Shown here piece by piece: positions 42,708-51,273 of a DNA stretch of 64,000 bases. Made by a program: the position numbers and the translations under genes. The first letter of the stretch is position 1, and every line of letters begins with the position of its first letter. Below the pieces are notes generated by a model. The model was not told where the DNA came from. It made no database searches and was given only the letters and a program-made list of their open reading frames with translations. Source of the stretch: a virus; IMG/VR virus record IMGVR_UViG_3300002835_000155, positions 1 through 64,000 of that record; one strand, given 5' to 3'.

Positions 42708-44887
42708 TACTTACCCTTATTCTTCGCAGCCTGCTCTGCAGCCGCTGCCTGGATGTCCTGCTGCTCCTGCAGGTGAACCATTTTCTGCAGGTGAGCCTCC
42801 TCCTGCATACGAACTTTCTGGCGGTTGAACAGATCATTCCACTGCATCTTTTGCTGTGCAGGAGCCGCCGCTCCACCTTGTTTGTACTGAGCGTCGACCA
42901 GCCTTGCAACGGTCTTCGCTTTAATCTCTTCGGTTTGAGCCACAGTTTTCTGAGACTCAATGGCAGCAGCCTGTTGCTGAGCCTGCAGCATGGCAGGATC
43001 TTGCTGTGGACGCCACTCTCCGAAGAAGAAGTCTTCGATGTCCCGGATCTGTGCAGACTCCCCGAACCGAGCGATGATAGCATTCATCGGTTTGGTGTCG
43101 CCGGTATCGGTCGCGTACTGCTGTGCAGCCGGAATCAAGAACGGTGCGATCCTCTCCAGATCACTCATATCCTTGTCGCGGTTGGGCCGCTTCATGTCTG
43201 TCGCTTCGATCCACACCTCGACCTCGCGACACAGTTCTTCGAACGGCATGGCCCCGAGCAAGGTGTCCCATGCCATTGAACCCCAGGGGCCAAGTAGACC
43301 CCGGAGCTGTTCGCCCCTCATGTACATCGCTGCGAGCCACAGCTCCTTCGTGGAGACGTTGACTACGAACTTGTGGACGTCAGTCGCCATCTTCTCTGGT
43401 CGGACGTTAGCAGCGTTCTGCTTAGCGTTTACGTCAGCACTCACGCGAGCTTGCTTCTGGCTGACACCGTAGTGGATGTCATCGAGCCCTGTCGCCATCT
43501 GGAACTGGTTGTCGAGGTACTGCAACCAGTCCAGCAGGTTACCCTGTACCTCTGGCCGCTGCAGAAACGACACGACGTCCTGGACTCGGATATTCGAGAC
43601 CGGGTTGATCTTGATAATCGCAGGGTTGTTCTCACCCTTGATTGCTTGCTCGACCTCTTGTTCATACCCGTTGTAGATGGCGATGATGTCTCTGCGTCGG
43701 TCCCAGCTCATTTCGAGATGGGTAACAAGCAGGATGTTCATGGCCAACAACGAACCGATACCCGGACCGAGTACAGCCATCGGCCAGGTTGAGTTGATGA
43801 TCGGGTAGAAGTCCATGACCTCGACAGGCCACTTGCGGTCCTTCCACAATTCACAGACCGAACCGTATCGTGACGTTCGCCACTTCAACGCTTCAAGGAT
43901 CTGCTCCGGCATACCCAGGTTGACAAGATCCGGTGGTAGGTTCAACGGGTGGGGAACCGTACGACAGAGACATAGGTAACAGTTGTCACCGGTCAACTGG
44001 TCGATGGCTTGGCCGAAGTCACCGTGGACTCCCGCAACACGAGCACCAATACCACCTGTCGACCATACCTCAAACCATTCGACCTGGTCTTGGTATAGGG
44101 TCTGTGCGTTCTCCTGCACTGAACCCTTTGTGGCGAACTCGAAACTGGTGTGTGTTCCACGACCGTAGAGGTACCCGGCTGGGTACCCAAAGCGACGTTC
44201 AACGACCCACGCTGGTTCCTGATGACGCCGGGCGATCCATTTTACATCTCGTAGGAGTGGATCTTTTGCATCCGGGTCGATCAGCAAGTCATCGACGGGG
44301 GCGTAGAACGTACCGACGCAGGCCGCACCTGTCGCCTTGTCTTCATATGTCTCAGTCCAGCCGCACCCTCGGCCGGTCACAAGAGCATCCTGAATGATCA
44401 TCTCGTAGTCAGACTTCACCGAGCCTGGGTGCTGCCGACCGATGTACTCCATCACGACAGTGGCGAGACTGTTACGCATTGTGCGTTGAGCCTCGTTCTG
44501 CTCCTGCTGCTGCTTAACTTGGTCAAGCAACATCTCATCTGTCAAACCAAGAAGCTGAGCAATCTGTACCTGGTCGGGGGTGTCAGCCGTCTTAACTTCG
44601 CGTGACGGGTTCTGCCAGTACAAGCTCGGGCCGATGATAGCCACCAGCTCGAAGGCTTTGTTCAAGCTGACCATAAACTGTGGTTGACTGACCGATGGGT
44701 AGAACTCTTTACGGAAGCTGTCCTCCCACATGGTCTTGGCTGAGCTGCCGAGGAATTGTCGGCAGAGCTTGGCCATCACGTTGAACCGCTCTTTCGTTTT
44801 CTCTGCAGCACCGAACCGGGCGAACCACTGATTGACCAGTGGACCCAGAACCCATCGCTGCAGTTGTTCCATATCGAGCGGTTGCAT
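42707..44887 (-). CDS. Portal protein
   Basis: 726 aa from ATG 44887 (AAGGA upstream). Long helical N-terminal region, then a central portal core: a VTGRGCGWTETYE strand-turn, DDLLIDPDAKDP, and WYDVW-like WFEVW around residue 280. The C-terminus is a Gln/Ala/Lys-rich helical barrel/crown as in large podovirus portals. It is encoded directly after the terminase, with one small gene between, as usual. It forms the dodecameric DNA channel and binds terminase and adaptor. Confidence 0.85.
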   Translation of the reverse strand: MQPLDMEQLQRWVLGPLVNQWFARFGAAEKTKERFNVMAKLCRQFLGSSAKTMWEDSFRKEFYPSVSQPQFMVSLNKAFELVAIIGPSLYWQNPSREVKTADTPDQVQIAQLLGLTDEMLLDQVKQQQEQNEAQRTMRNSLATVVMEYIGRQHPGSVKSDYEMIIQDALVTGRGCGWTETYEDKATGAACVGTFYAPVDDLLIDPDAKDPLLRDVKWIARRHQEPAWVVERRFGYPAGYLYGRGTHTSFEFATKGSVQENAQTLYQDQVEWFEVWSTGGIGARVAGVHGDFGQAIDQLTGDNCYLCLCRTVPHPLNLPPDLVNLGMPEQILEALKWRTSRYGSVCELWKDRKWPVEVMDFYPIINSTWPMAVLGPGIGSLLAMNILLVTHLEMSWDRRRDIIAIYNGYEQEVEQAIKGENNPAIIKINPVSNIRVQDVVSFLQRPEVQGNLLDWLQYLDNQFQMATGLDDIHYGVSQKQARVSADVNAKQNAANVRPEKMATDVHKFVVNVSTKELWLAAMYMRGEQLRGLLGPWGSMAWDTLLGAMPFEELCREVEVWIEATDMKRPNRDKDMSDLERIAPFLIPAAQQYATDTGDTKPMNAIIARFGESAQIRDIEDFFFGEWRPQQDPAMLQAQQQAAAIESQKTVAQTEEIKAKTVARLVDAQYKQGGAAAPAQQKMQWNDLFNRQKVRMQEEAHLQKMVHLQEQQDIQAAAAEQAAKNKGK

Positions 44888-44889
44888 CG

Positions 44890-45204
44890 TCAATCCTTAA
44901 TCGGTAACACGCCGAATGCTGTTCGTGGTAACCACGATCCGTTCTTACGGTAGTTGTTGTTCTTCAGCCGTTCATCTCCAACGAGACAGACGCCTTTCAC
45001 CACGACCTGTTTGCCCGTACCGACGACAGACAGGTATGACAGGTCAACCATGTTGTCATCGCAAAACGCTAACACAGTGGCTGGGGCCGGAGCCCCATTC
45101 AATTCGTTCTGGGCAAACCACCAGATGGTGTCTCCGAGCCACACCGTATGTGGCGAAGAGTTTTCCTGCACTTCGTACTGCCGTACAATTTCTGCTGATT
45201 TCAT
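44890..45204 (-). CDS. Small protein between terminase and portal
   Basis: 104 aa from ATG 45204. Beta-rich with a basic C-terminus (RLKNNNYRKNGSWLPRTAFG). Perhaps a packaging accessory; no family recognised. A TAACCCCCAG motif lies 7 nt before the start. Confidence 0.55.
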   Translation of the reverse strand: MKSAEIVRQYEVQENSSPHTVWLGDTIWWFAQNELNGAPAPATVLAFCDDNMVDLSYLSVVGTGKQVVVKGVCLVGDERLKNNNYRKNGSWLPRTAFGVLPIKD

Positions 45205-45219
45205 ACTACGTCCTGGGGG

Positions 45220-48018
45220 TTATGGGATGCCGAGAACAATCTTGTCCTTGCGGTCTTCCTTGTCTCGACGGAAACGATCCTGGATAAACTTCTGGTCTGC
45301 CTCCCACATGAGGAGACCGGGGTCTTTGGGAACCTGATTCACCGGAGGTGCCATGAACTTCGGGTTGAATCCGGCGTAGTACTCAGCACAATTCCCAGTA
45401 ACCATTACCTTCATATTTCTTCGCACAATCAGTGTGCCGTTTGGTACGGTAGCACAGTACACTTTCCCTGAATAGTGTTTTCTCGTAGGCAAGTATTCGT
45501 TTTTGTGATTTACAAGGGAAGCGACTCCTCTTCGAAGGTACACCCAGTACTGATCTCGGCCTAACCCCGTTCTACCTTCTATGTTCCAGTCTTTGCCTTT
45601 GCGAACCGTGACAGACGTGTGTTGGCCAAGTTTAAGGTACAACTCCTGTAGGTCACCAGCCAGAAGCCTACTCGTTGTAGCCATATGGTCTTTACCCCGT
45701 TGGACCCAACCATCACCGGCGAGATACCCTCGAAGGAAAGCCCTGATTACATTAGGGGCAGATTGTTTGACCCAATCTGGTACCCTTTTATCCCAAGCCT
45801 TGTACCCCAGATTCATATCATGGATGGCTGTCCACAACTGCCTACTGGATATTACGTAGCTGCTCTTATCCCGCACCCAGTGCCACGGTACACGGTTCAA
45901 TAAGTTTTCCAGTTTCACGACACCGTCAGGCTTTACCTGAGCTATCTGGACGCGGTAGCCGCTACCTGGTATTTTTACTACTTGATCTATACTGCCTTCC
46001 GACACCCACCATCCGATCAGTTCTGCGTAGTCTTCGGTGTTGATTGATGCAGCCTTATTACGACACTTCCACGGGCATGTTAACTCGGTTGTCTCCTGGG
46101 ACTGTACCCCCCATTCAACACCCGGACTCAGCTTCAACAGGTTTTGCCGGGGTAAATCTTCTGCGTTGACGAACACCCATTTGTCTCGGTCGTGCTGCCG
46201 GTACACCACCATCCGGTGGGTTGGTGTCACCGAGCAGCTCACTGTGCGGGTTTCTATCTCAACCAGGTCGCCGTCAAACTGTTTTTCTACCCAACGTACC
46301 GGCGACTGGTACTCCAGTGTATTCTGTGGGCTAACTGTAGCAAGCCTCTCCGTACGATCTACGGTATCCCACGTCTTCCAACCTGAGTCTGTTAACACCT
46401 CTACCGAGGGGTGGAAACAGTCTAAGATGTCGTGGATCTGGCCCGGAGCGAGCTTGTCCTGAACATCCTCCTTTGTAACGGCTTTCACCGTCGTCTCTAA
46501 CTGTTTGACAAGCACCGGGCACATGTGAGTCACAACGCGAAACCGGGGTCGGCCGCATGACGTTCGTACCTGCATTAGTGTACGTAACTTCAACGAACGG
46601 TTAACCCAGACGGTCTCACCCCTGAGAAACATATCACCGGTCAATTGACAACGCAAGCCCGCCTTCCGGAACTCCATCTCGTAATTCTGGAAAACCGTAT
46701 GGGCGTGCCCCATTGGCGTCTGATCACCTGCCTTAGCGTCTCCAATGAATCGGGCGTACCAGCGGTGTGGATCGGCTGCTTTGGCTCGTCTGGCCATTTC
46801 TCCAGCGTGAATACGTGGGACAGCCATCTCCCGGAATACGATGTGGTAGGGGTCGCCGTCGTCCCAGAAAGACTCAGGAGGTATTGCCACCCAGAGCAAT
46901 GCAGGCCGGACAGTACCCGGGTCAAGGATGATATCAACGCACCAGTCGGCTGGAGCGTTCCAGTTGAGCCGACGCATCGCCTCGGTGACCTTGTCGTTCA
47001 ACGGGTGTCCATCGCCGTAGTCAACACAGTGGGTACGCTTATTGAACTCCGGGTACGCGAGGATGTTACCAACGACGAAGTCGCCCATCGCACGAGCGGT
47101 TATCTGATCCTCTGACCAACCTTCGATACGCTTACGCTTTTCATCCTCGTCGATGAAGGGGTTCTTGAATGAGGTGAACTTGAAGTTGGTTACGTCGAGC
47201 TTTTTACGAGTACCTGCGTTGAACTCTTCTCGTTGGTTCTCGCATCGCCGGTATAAGTCGAGCAGGGCAGGCGTCGAAGCGTCCGGCCACGATGTCCAGA
47301 AGATACGGCCCTTACGGTCGGACAGACGAGACTGCCACTCGGCGTAGTGGCTGCTGTTCTCGATTTCTTCGTCGATCCAGATGATGTTTACAGGGTCGCC
47401 ACGCTTCACAGCTCCAGACGATGCAAACGCATAGACGGTTGAACCGTCCTTCATGGTCAACGACTCAAACTGGAACGCTGCCTTGTTAGCCCACGATTCC
47501 TTCTCGATCATTGTTGGCGGGATGAACGGTGGTGCTGGCTTCCTCTCGTTGACTGGTATTACGTCATCCCCTGGTACAACGCCTGGCTGCCAGCATCTCC
47601 ACATGCCGGTTGTCTTGTCTCGAACAATGTCGAACGCTCCCGGTTTGCAGAGCAGTCGATAGATCGTCTGACCGATGTGGTTCAACTGCAGACCGATAAG
47701 CCACACGTTGACCGGTCGGTCAAGCCAACCGGGTTCACGCACGTAGTGTTTCGACCCATCCGAAAAGGTAATGGGTACTCCTGTCAGGTACGACGAGACC
47801 ATCGCTGCTACGATTGTGGACTTGCCAGATCGTGGTGCTCCTTGTACCAGAATTTCGGAAGCCCCACTGAGGACAACCTCTTCCTGGTACTTCGTTGGCC
47901 TGAACAGTTCAAGGGCGTTTACCCGTTGACGTACGAGCTTAGCAGCAGCAGCGACACCTTGTTGAAGGTCCTGCCTGTCTTTCAGTGATGACTTTATTCG
48001 ACTGATGAGATCACTCAT
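45220..48018 (-). CDS. terL: Terminase large subunit, interrupted by an intein
   Basis: 932-aa precursor. ATPase: Walker A QGAPRSGKST (about 59-68) and Walker B NIIWIDEE (211-218). Nuclease: ILDPG (364-368, first Asp), FIGDAKAGD (424-432) and HDILD (529-533, third Asp). An intein of 343 residues (534-876) is inserted right after HDILD; splicing would give a 589-aa terminase, a normal size. It cuts and packages DNA at the portal. ATG 48018 follows the small-subunit candidate directly. Confidence 0.92.
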   Translation of the reverse strand: MSDLISRIKSSLKDRQDLQQGVAAAAKLVRQRVNALELFRPTKYQEEVVLSGASEILVQGAPRSGKSTIVAAMVSSYLTGVPITFSDGSKHYVREPGWLDRPVNVWLIGLQLNHIGQTIYRLLCKPGAFDIVRDKTTGMWRCWQPGVVPGDDVIPVNERKPAPPFIPPTMIEKESWANKAAFQFESLTMKDGSTVYAFASSGAVKRGDPVNIIWIDEEIENSSHYAEWQSRLSDRKGRIFWTSWPDASTPALLDLYRRCENQREEFNAGTRKKLDVTNFKFTSFKNPFIDEDEKRKRIEGWSEDQITARAMGDFVVGNILAYPEFNKRTHCVDYGDGHPLNDKVTEAMRRLNWNAPADWCVDIILDPGTVRPALLWVAIPPESFWDDGDPYHIVFREMAVPRIHAGEMARRAKAADPHRWYARFIGDAKAGDQTPMGHAHTVFQNYEMEFRKAGLRCQLTGDMFLRGETVWVNRSLKLRTLMQVRTSCGRPRFRVVTHMCPVLVKQLETTVKAVTKEDVQDKLAPGQIHDILDCFHPSVEVLTDSGWKTWDTVDRTERLATVSPQNTLEYQSPVRWVEKQFDGDLVEIETRTVSCSVTPTHRMVVYRQHDRDKWVFVNAEDLPRQNLLKLSPGVEWGVQSQETTELTCPWKCRNKAASINTEDYAELIGWWVSEGSIDQVVKIPGSGYRVQIAQVKPDGVVKLENLLNRVPWHWVRDKSSYVISSRQLWTAIHDMNLGYKAWDKRVPDWVKQSAPNVIRAFLRGYLAGDGWVQRGKDHMATTSRLLAGDLQELYLKLGQHTSVTVRKGKDWNIEGRTGLGRDQYWVYLRRGVASLVNHKNEYLPTRKHYSGKVYCATVPNGTLIVRRNMKVMVTGNCAEYYAGFNPKFMAPPVNQVPKDPGLLMWEADQKFIQDRFRRDKEDRKDKIVLGIP
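45391..46419 (-). other. Intein with LAGLIDADG-type endonuclease in terminase
   Basis: Residues 534-876 of the terminase precursor. Begins with Cys534 (CFHPSVEVLTDSGW), has block B VTPTH (His601), dodecapeptide-like motifs LIGWWVSEGS (667-676) and FLRGYLAGDGW (761-771), and ends VYCATVPNG...VMVTGN (Asn876) before Cys877 of the C-extein. Penultimate His of most inteins is replaced by Gly876-1. The insertion point is inside the third acidic motif of the nuclease, so unspliced protein should be inactive. Confidence 0.9.
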
Positions 48019-48641
48019 ACGTAGATAACCTCGGCCTTTAGACCAGCCTCAATCTTATCGAGGGCTCGTCCAGCCGCAGCCACCACCGCTTCAGCATCTG
48101 CTTCAATAATCGCGTCAAGGATCTTCACCCTGAAGTCCGGGTCGGTCTCAATCTGAAGCAACGCAGCTTGTGAGGCGATGGCCATGAGGTCAGCCTCGGA
48201 CACATCGGCCAGTGGGTCCCCCGTATCGCCAGCGAGCTTGTCTCGTGCCTGGAAGATGTTGACCAACATCTCGGTCAACCCTTTGGCCACCTTCCAGTCT
48301 GTCTCGTGGAAGACCTGTAGCTCGGGATCGAGGTGTTCACCTTTCACCCTCTTGAGATCCTCTACAATCATCTTGGCGAGGTTACCAGCTCCGCCGAGAG
48401 CCTCCTCTGCAGCCTCGGCCATGTCGAGCGTGAGCGGCCGTCCCGATCGGCGTACCTCAGCTAAGGCATCCCTGAACCCACGCCCGGGCTTAGCCGGAGT
48501 ACTCGTGGCCAGCACAGCAATTGTGCTGGCTGTCTTTACTTCATCTTCGCAGGACATACAGAAACCTCTGGGGGAGAGTTGCTTGACCGGCATACCGCAC
48601 ATCCCTTTGCAGATGACGCGGCCCGGGAATACCTCGCTCAC
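48015..48641 (-). CDS. Terminase small subunit candidate
   Basis: 208 aa from GTG 48641 (overlapping the preceding stop). N-terminal zinc-like motif (CKGMCGMP...CMSC, residues 11-31) and a helical C-terminal two thirds rich in Ala/Glu. Directly precedes the large terminase, the usual place for the DNA-recognition subunit. No sequence match, so the call rests on context and overall fold. Confidence 0.6.
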   Translation of the reverse strand: MSEVFPGRVICKGMCGMPVKQLSPRGFCMSCEDEVKTASTIAVLATSTPAKPGRGFRDALAEVRRSGRPLTLDMAEAAEEALGGAGNLAKMIVEDLKRVKGEHLDPELQVFHETDWKVAKGLTEMLVNIFQARDKLAGDTGDPLADVSEADLMAIASQAALLQIETDPDFRVKILDAIIEADAEAVVAAAGRALDKIEAGLKAEVIYV

Positions 48642-50350
48642 ATTACACCGCCGTAATTGTTCTGACGGGCGAGTATGTTGTATAGGGCAGTTGTTGCGAC
48701 TGGGGCGGCTACGCCCGGCAACTGTTGTATCGGCCGCATTGGATTCGTTGATTGCATCGTTGCCGCGTCCGCTGCCTGGACTCGCGGTTTGGCAACCTGC
48801 TGAACCAGAGTCGTTGGGTTGATCGGTACACGTTGACCGTCGATAGCTCGTACCCTCATCTGGTTCAAAAGGTCTTGATCCCAGATGGCGTAGTTGTACG
48901 TGTTGCGGCCCGTAGACGCAGCAAGGTTTTTTGTCCCAGAAATACCCAGTTTTGAAACAGACTCCGCATTATCTATTGGTGCGGTACGTGGCTCTCCCCG
49001 CAGTAACACCCGGGCGATCTCTTCGCCAGTAAGTTCATCTGCATTTTCGAGGAGGTCTATGGCTGAACTCTCGTGTAAACCTGTTCGTCTCGCGATGTCT
49101 TCGGCAATGCTTCGCTGACTGTTACGAGCCTGACTGGCTGCTGCCAACCAACGCATACCTTCCGGAGTGTCAAGGTAGTCAGGATTGTAACCCTTCAACT
49201 CTCGCATCCTCATCCTCGCTTTACCTAAATTGGTCCGTGAGGCCATAAACTCGTTCACCGCATCGTTCAGCCCGGGTACGCTCTCCATCAGACCTGATTG
49301 GACTGGGTAGTGCTGCTGACCGAGCGGCTTATGCCAATCGACGAGTTTCTCGTGAAAGTCGTCAGGAGCATCGAGCTGGTATAGTCTCGCTTTAGGAACC
49401 GATGCTTCGAGGTTGCCATATGCAGCTTTGATCTCAGCCGGAATTGGTTGCTTGTCCAGACCAACCCCGTCACTCAGTATGTCGTACAGCTTGTCTCGCC
49501 CCCTCAAAGTCCTGATGTCAGTACCCAGCCAATTGTTGTTGTCCAGCAATGACACAAGGGATTTGACACTGTCTGGAACCGGGTCGTCAATGAACGAATT
49601 CAACAACGGGTTTATAGCTCCCGAGCTAGGCTCAAGCTCATTCTTTCTCTTAATCAACGCTCGGCTGAATTCTGTCAGCGGATCGTTACGCTTCAACTTT
49701 CTTTGCACTAAATCCCGGTAATGCTCACTCGTGCTCTCCGCTTCGGCAAAGTACGCACCAGGCCCGTAAGCGTTAGCACCCTCGCCAGTCTTCAGTCGGC
49801 CCACGTCGAACATGCCGTATGGATTCTCCGGTGTCGCAGACGCAGTCCAGTCATGCCCACCGTGATAAACAACAGGACGCTCGGGGGTGTACCCGAGGAG
49901 TTTCTGTGGAGCCTGCTGTGTGATAGGGTTGACAAGCTCGTCAGCCTGGCCAGCCAGTTTCGCGTTGACGTACCCATACTTGCCACCGTTGAACTCGTTC
50001 AACGCAGAATTGTACCAGTTATCCGACTTAGCGATCCTACGACCGTCTAAAGCCTTCATAACCCCAGCACCGCTGACAAGGTTCAACGGGTCAAGGATCA
50101 TCTCGGCCCCGAATCCAAGAACGTCAGCCACTCCCTCCAGTGGGTCGTTGAGCCAGCCAGACATACCCGTCTCTTTGTTCTTACCAAAGATCGGGTTCAA
50201 CATGTCCCTGCCAGACGTACGGTTCTCTGACGTGAACGGTGTCGCCCACTGGTCGAACGGGTTACTTCCGGCGAACAGGTCTCGCAACGACGATGCTGGT
50301 AGATCAAGAGCGTTACCCGCGTAGCTCAGAAGTTCCATCAATCCTGGCAT
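48638..50350 (-). CDS. Virion protein with ejection-type N-terminal module and ART-like domain
   Basis: 570 aa from ATG 50350. Residues 12-91 match residues 48-127 of the 1605-aa internal protein. Residues 159-215 resemble the ADP-ribosyltransferase fold of phage polyvalent proteins: VYHGG, a GEGANAYGPGAYFAE segment and EHYRD, followed near residue 315 by LYQLDAPDDFHEKLVDW, which resembles the third ART motif. The C-terminal third (from about 390) is helical. The likely role is an injected ADP-ribosyltransferase effector, with the shared module acting as a packaging or ejection tag; enzyme activity is inferred. Confidence 0.7.
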   Translation of the reverse strand: MPGLMELLSYAGNALDLPASSLRDLFAGSNPFDQWATPFTSENRTSGRDMLNPIFGKNKETGMSGWLNDPLEGVADVLGFGAEMILDPLNLVSGAGVMKALDGRRIAKSDNWYNSALNEFNGGKYGYVNAKLAGQADELVNPITQQAPQKLLGYTPERPVVYHGGHDWTASATPENPYGMFDVGRLKTGEGANAYGPGAYFAEAESTSEHYRDLVQRKLKRNDPLTEFSRALIKRKNELEPSSGAINPLLNSFIDDPVPDSVKSLVSLLDNNNWLGTDIRTLRGRDKLYDILSDGVGLDKQPIPAEIKAAYGNLEASVPKARLYQLDAPDDFHEKLVDWHKPLGQQHYPVQSGLMESVPGLNDAVNEFMASRTNLGKARMRMRELKGYNPDYLDTPEGMRWLAAASQARNSQRSIAEDIARRTGLHESSAIDLLENADELTGEEIARVLLRGEPRTAPIDNAESVSKLGISGTKNLAASTGRNTYNYAIWDQDLLNQMRVRAIDGQRVPINPTTLVQQVAKPRVQAADAATMQSTNPMRPIQQLPGVAAPVATTALYNILARQNNYGGVM

Positions 50351-50361
50351 GATGACTCGCC

Positions 50362-50400
50362 TAAAGAAAAAGGGCAGACAAGTCTAGCCTGCCTGCCCTT
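50362..50400 (-). terminator. Intrinsic terminator or attenuator before the ART gene
   Basis: 8-bp stem aagggcag/ctgccctt, extendable through a 15-nt apical region, followed on the minus strand by TTTTTCTTT. It lies 12 nt before ATG 50350, so it could limit transcription of the ART and terminase genes relative to capsid genes. Confidence 0.75.
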
Positions 50401-50427
50401 CGGGTTAAAGTCTGATTGACTGGTAGA

Positions 50428-50535
50428 TCACTTCTGCGTTGGCGGCGTCAGAGTCACCTGAACCGGATTACCAGCCTGAACTACCTGAGCTGTTGAGGTA
50501 CCATGAATTGCGGGTGGAGGACTGTTGGGCGTCAT
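50428..50535 (-). CDS. Possible 35-aa peptide between two terminators
   Basis: ATG 50535 to TGA 50428, product Pro/Thr/Val-rich (MTPNSPPPAIHG...). Only a weak GGTGG lies upstream. It sits in an otherwise empty 255-nt gap between two terminator hairpins, so it may be an unused ORF or a small RNA region. Confidence 0.3.
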   Translation of the reverse strand: MTPNSPPPAIHGTSTAQVVQAGNPVQVTLTPPTQK

Positions 50536-50572
50536 AGTTAGGATCACCACCATTCGTAGCCGGTGAGGGCGA

Positions 50573-50648
50573 AGAGAAAGAAAGACCCGACGAGATGCAC
50601 GTCAGCACGGACGTACGTTGACGTTGACGTGCGAGAGGTGCGTCGGGT
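50573..50648 (-). terminator. Large compound terminator after decoration gene
   Basis: Outer stem acccgacg/cgtcgggt (50585-50592 with 50641-50648) encloses an inner stem tgcacgtca/tgacgtgc and is followed on the minus strand by tctttctttctc. It directly follows the stop of the gene at 50656. Confidence 0.65.
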
Positions 50649-50655
50649 GTGTTTA

Positions 50656-51186
50656 TCAGCCTTTGACTGCGGAGAACGCATTCTGGAAGAAGACTCTGGC
50701 TCGGGCTCCGGACAACGCAGCTTCGGCTGCAAGGCCGCAGTGACCGACTGGGTTCGTACCGGCAGTACCAGCTCCGAACTTGCCAGACGCCAAGGTCTGT
50801 ACGACAGCGTTAGCTGTGATATCTCCAGCACCGATCTCTACGTCGATTGGACCTTCGATGATCAGCCAGAAGTAGGCTCCGTCAGCGACAGTGTTGCCGA
50901 CCCCGATGAAAGGGTCAACCACTCCATCACAGCGAAGGTTCGCCCCACTGAGTGCCCCAATCGTCTTCCCAAGGCCCCCGCTCTTGTAGGTAGCCCCAAG
51001 GCCACTTCCCAAGGTTCCGCCAGAATCGTTCTTCACGAAGATGGCTTTGAGTGTGGACTGAGAGTTCAGGACATGGGCGTTTGGATCGGTAGTATCCCGA
51101 TCGAGGAAAGTCTTTACGACGCCAAGGGCATTGTCGTCTTTGACAATGTCCACTTCACCAAGTTGCTGCTGAATGTTGCAAGACAT
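50656..51186 (-). CDS. Head decoration/stabilising protein candidate
   Basis: 176 aa. Gly/Ala-rich beta protein (GVVKTFLDRDTTDPN, LGKTIGALSGANL, FWLIIEGPID) immediately after the major capsid gene, between its own hairpins, which fits a cement or decoration protein. No sequence family claimed. Confidence 0.6.
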   Translation of the reverse strand: MSCNIQQQLGEVDIVKDDNALGVVKTFLDRDTTDPNAHVLNSQSTLKAIFVKNDSGGTLGSGLGATYKSGGLGKTIGALSGANLRCDGVVDPFIGVGNTVADGAYFWLIIEGPIDVEIGAGDITANAVVQTLASGKFGAGTAGTNPVGHCGLAAEAALSGARARVFFQNAFSAVKG

Positions 51187-51231
51187 ATTGAACGCTCCGA
51201 AAGATGGAGAAGAGTTTCAGGGAGGAGAGAG

Positions 51232-51253
51232 GCCCGGCCGGTTAAGGCCGGGC
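51232..51253 (-). promoter_or_regulatory. 8-bp leader hairpin of decoration gene
   Basis: Stem gcccggcc/ggccgggc with a 6-nt loop, between the capsid stop (51274) and ATG 51186 (45 nt away). CTCTCTCC follows on the minus strand. It may be a weak terminator or an RNA-stabilising hairpin. Confidence 0.5.
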
Positions 51254-51273
51254 TATCGGTTTGACCGTCATCA

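Noticed and set aside
50544-50831. Leftward 95-aa ORF before the terminators
   Set aside because: It overlaps the decoration gene in another frame and runs through the compound terminator stem; unlikely to be translated.
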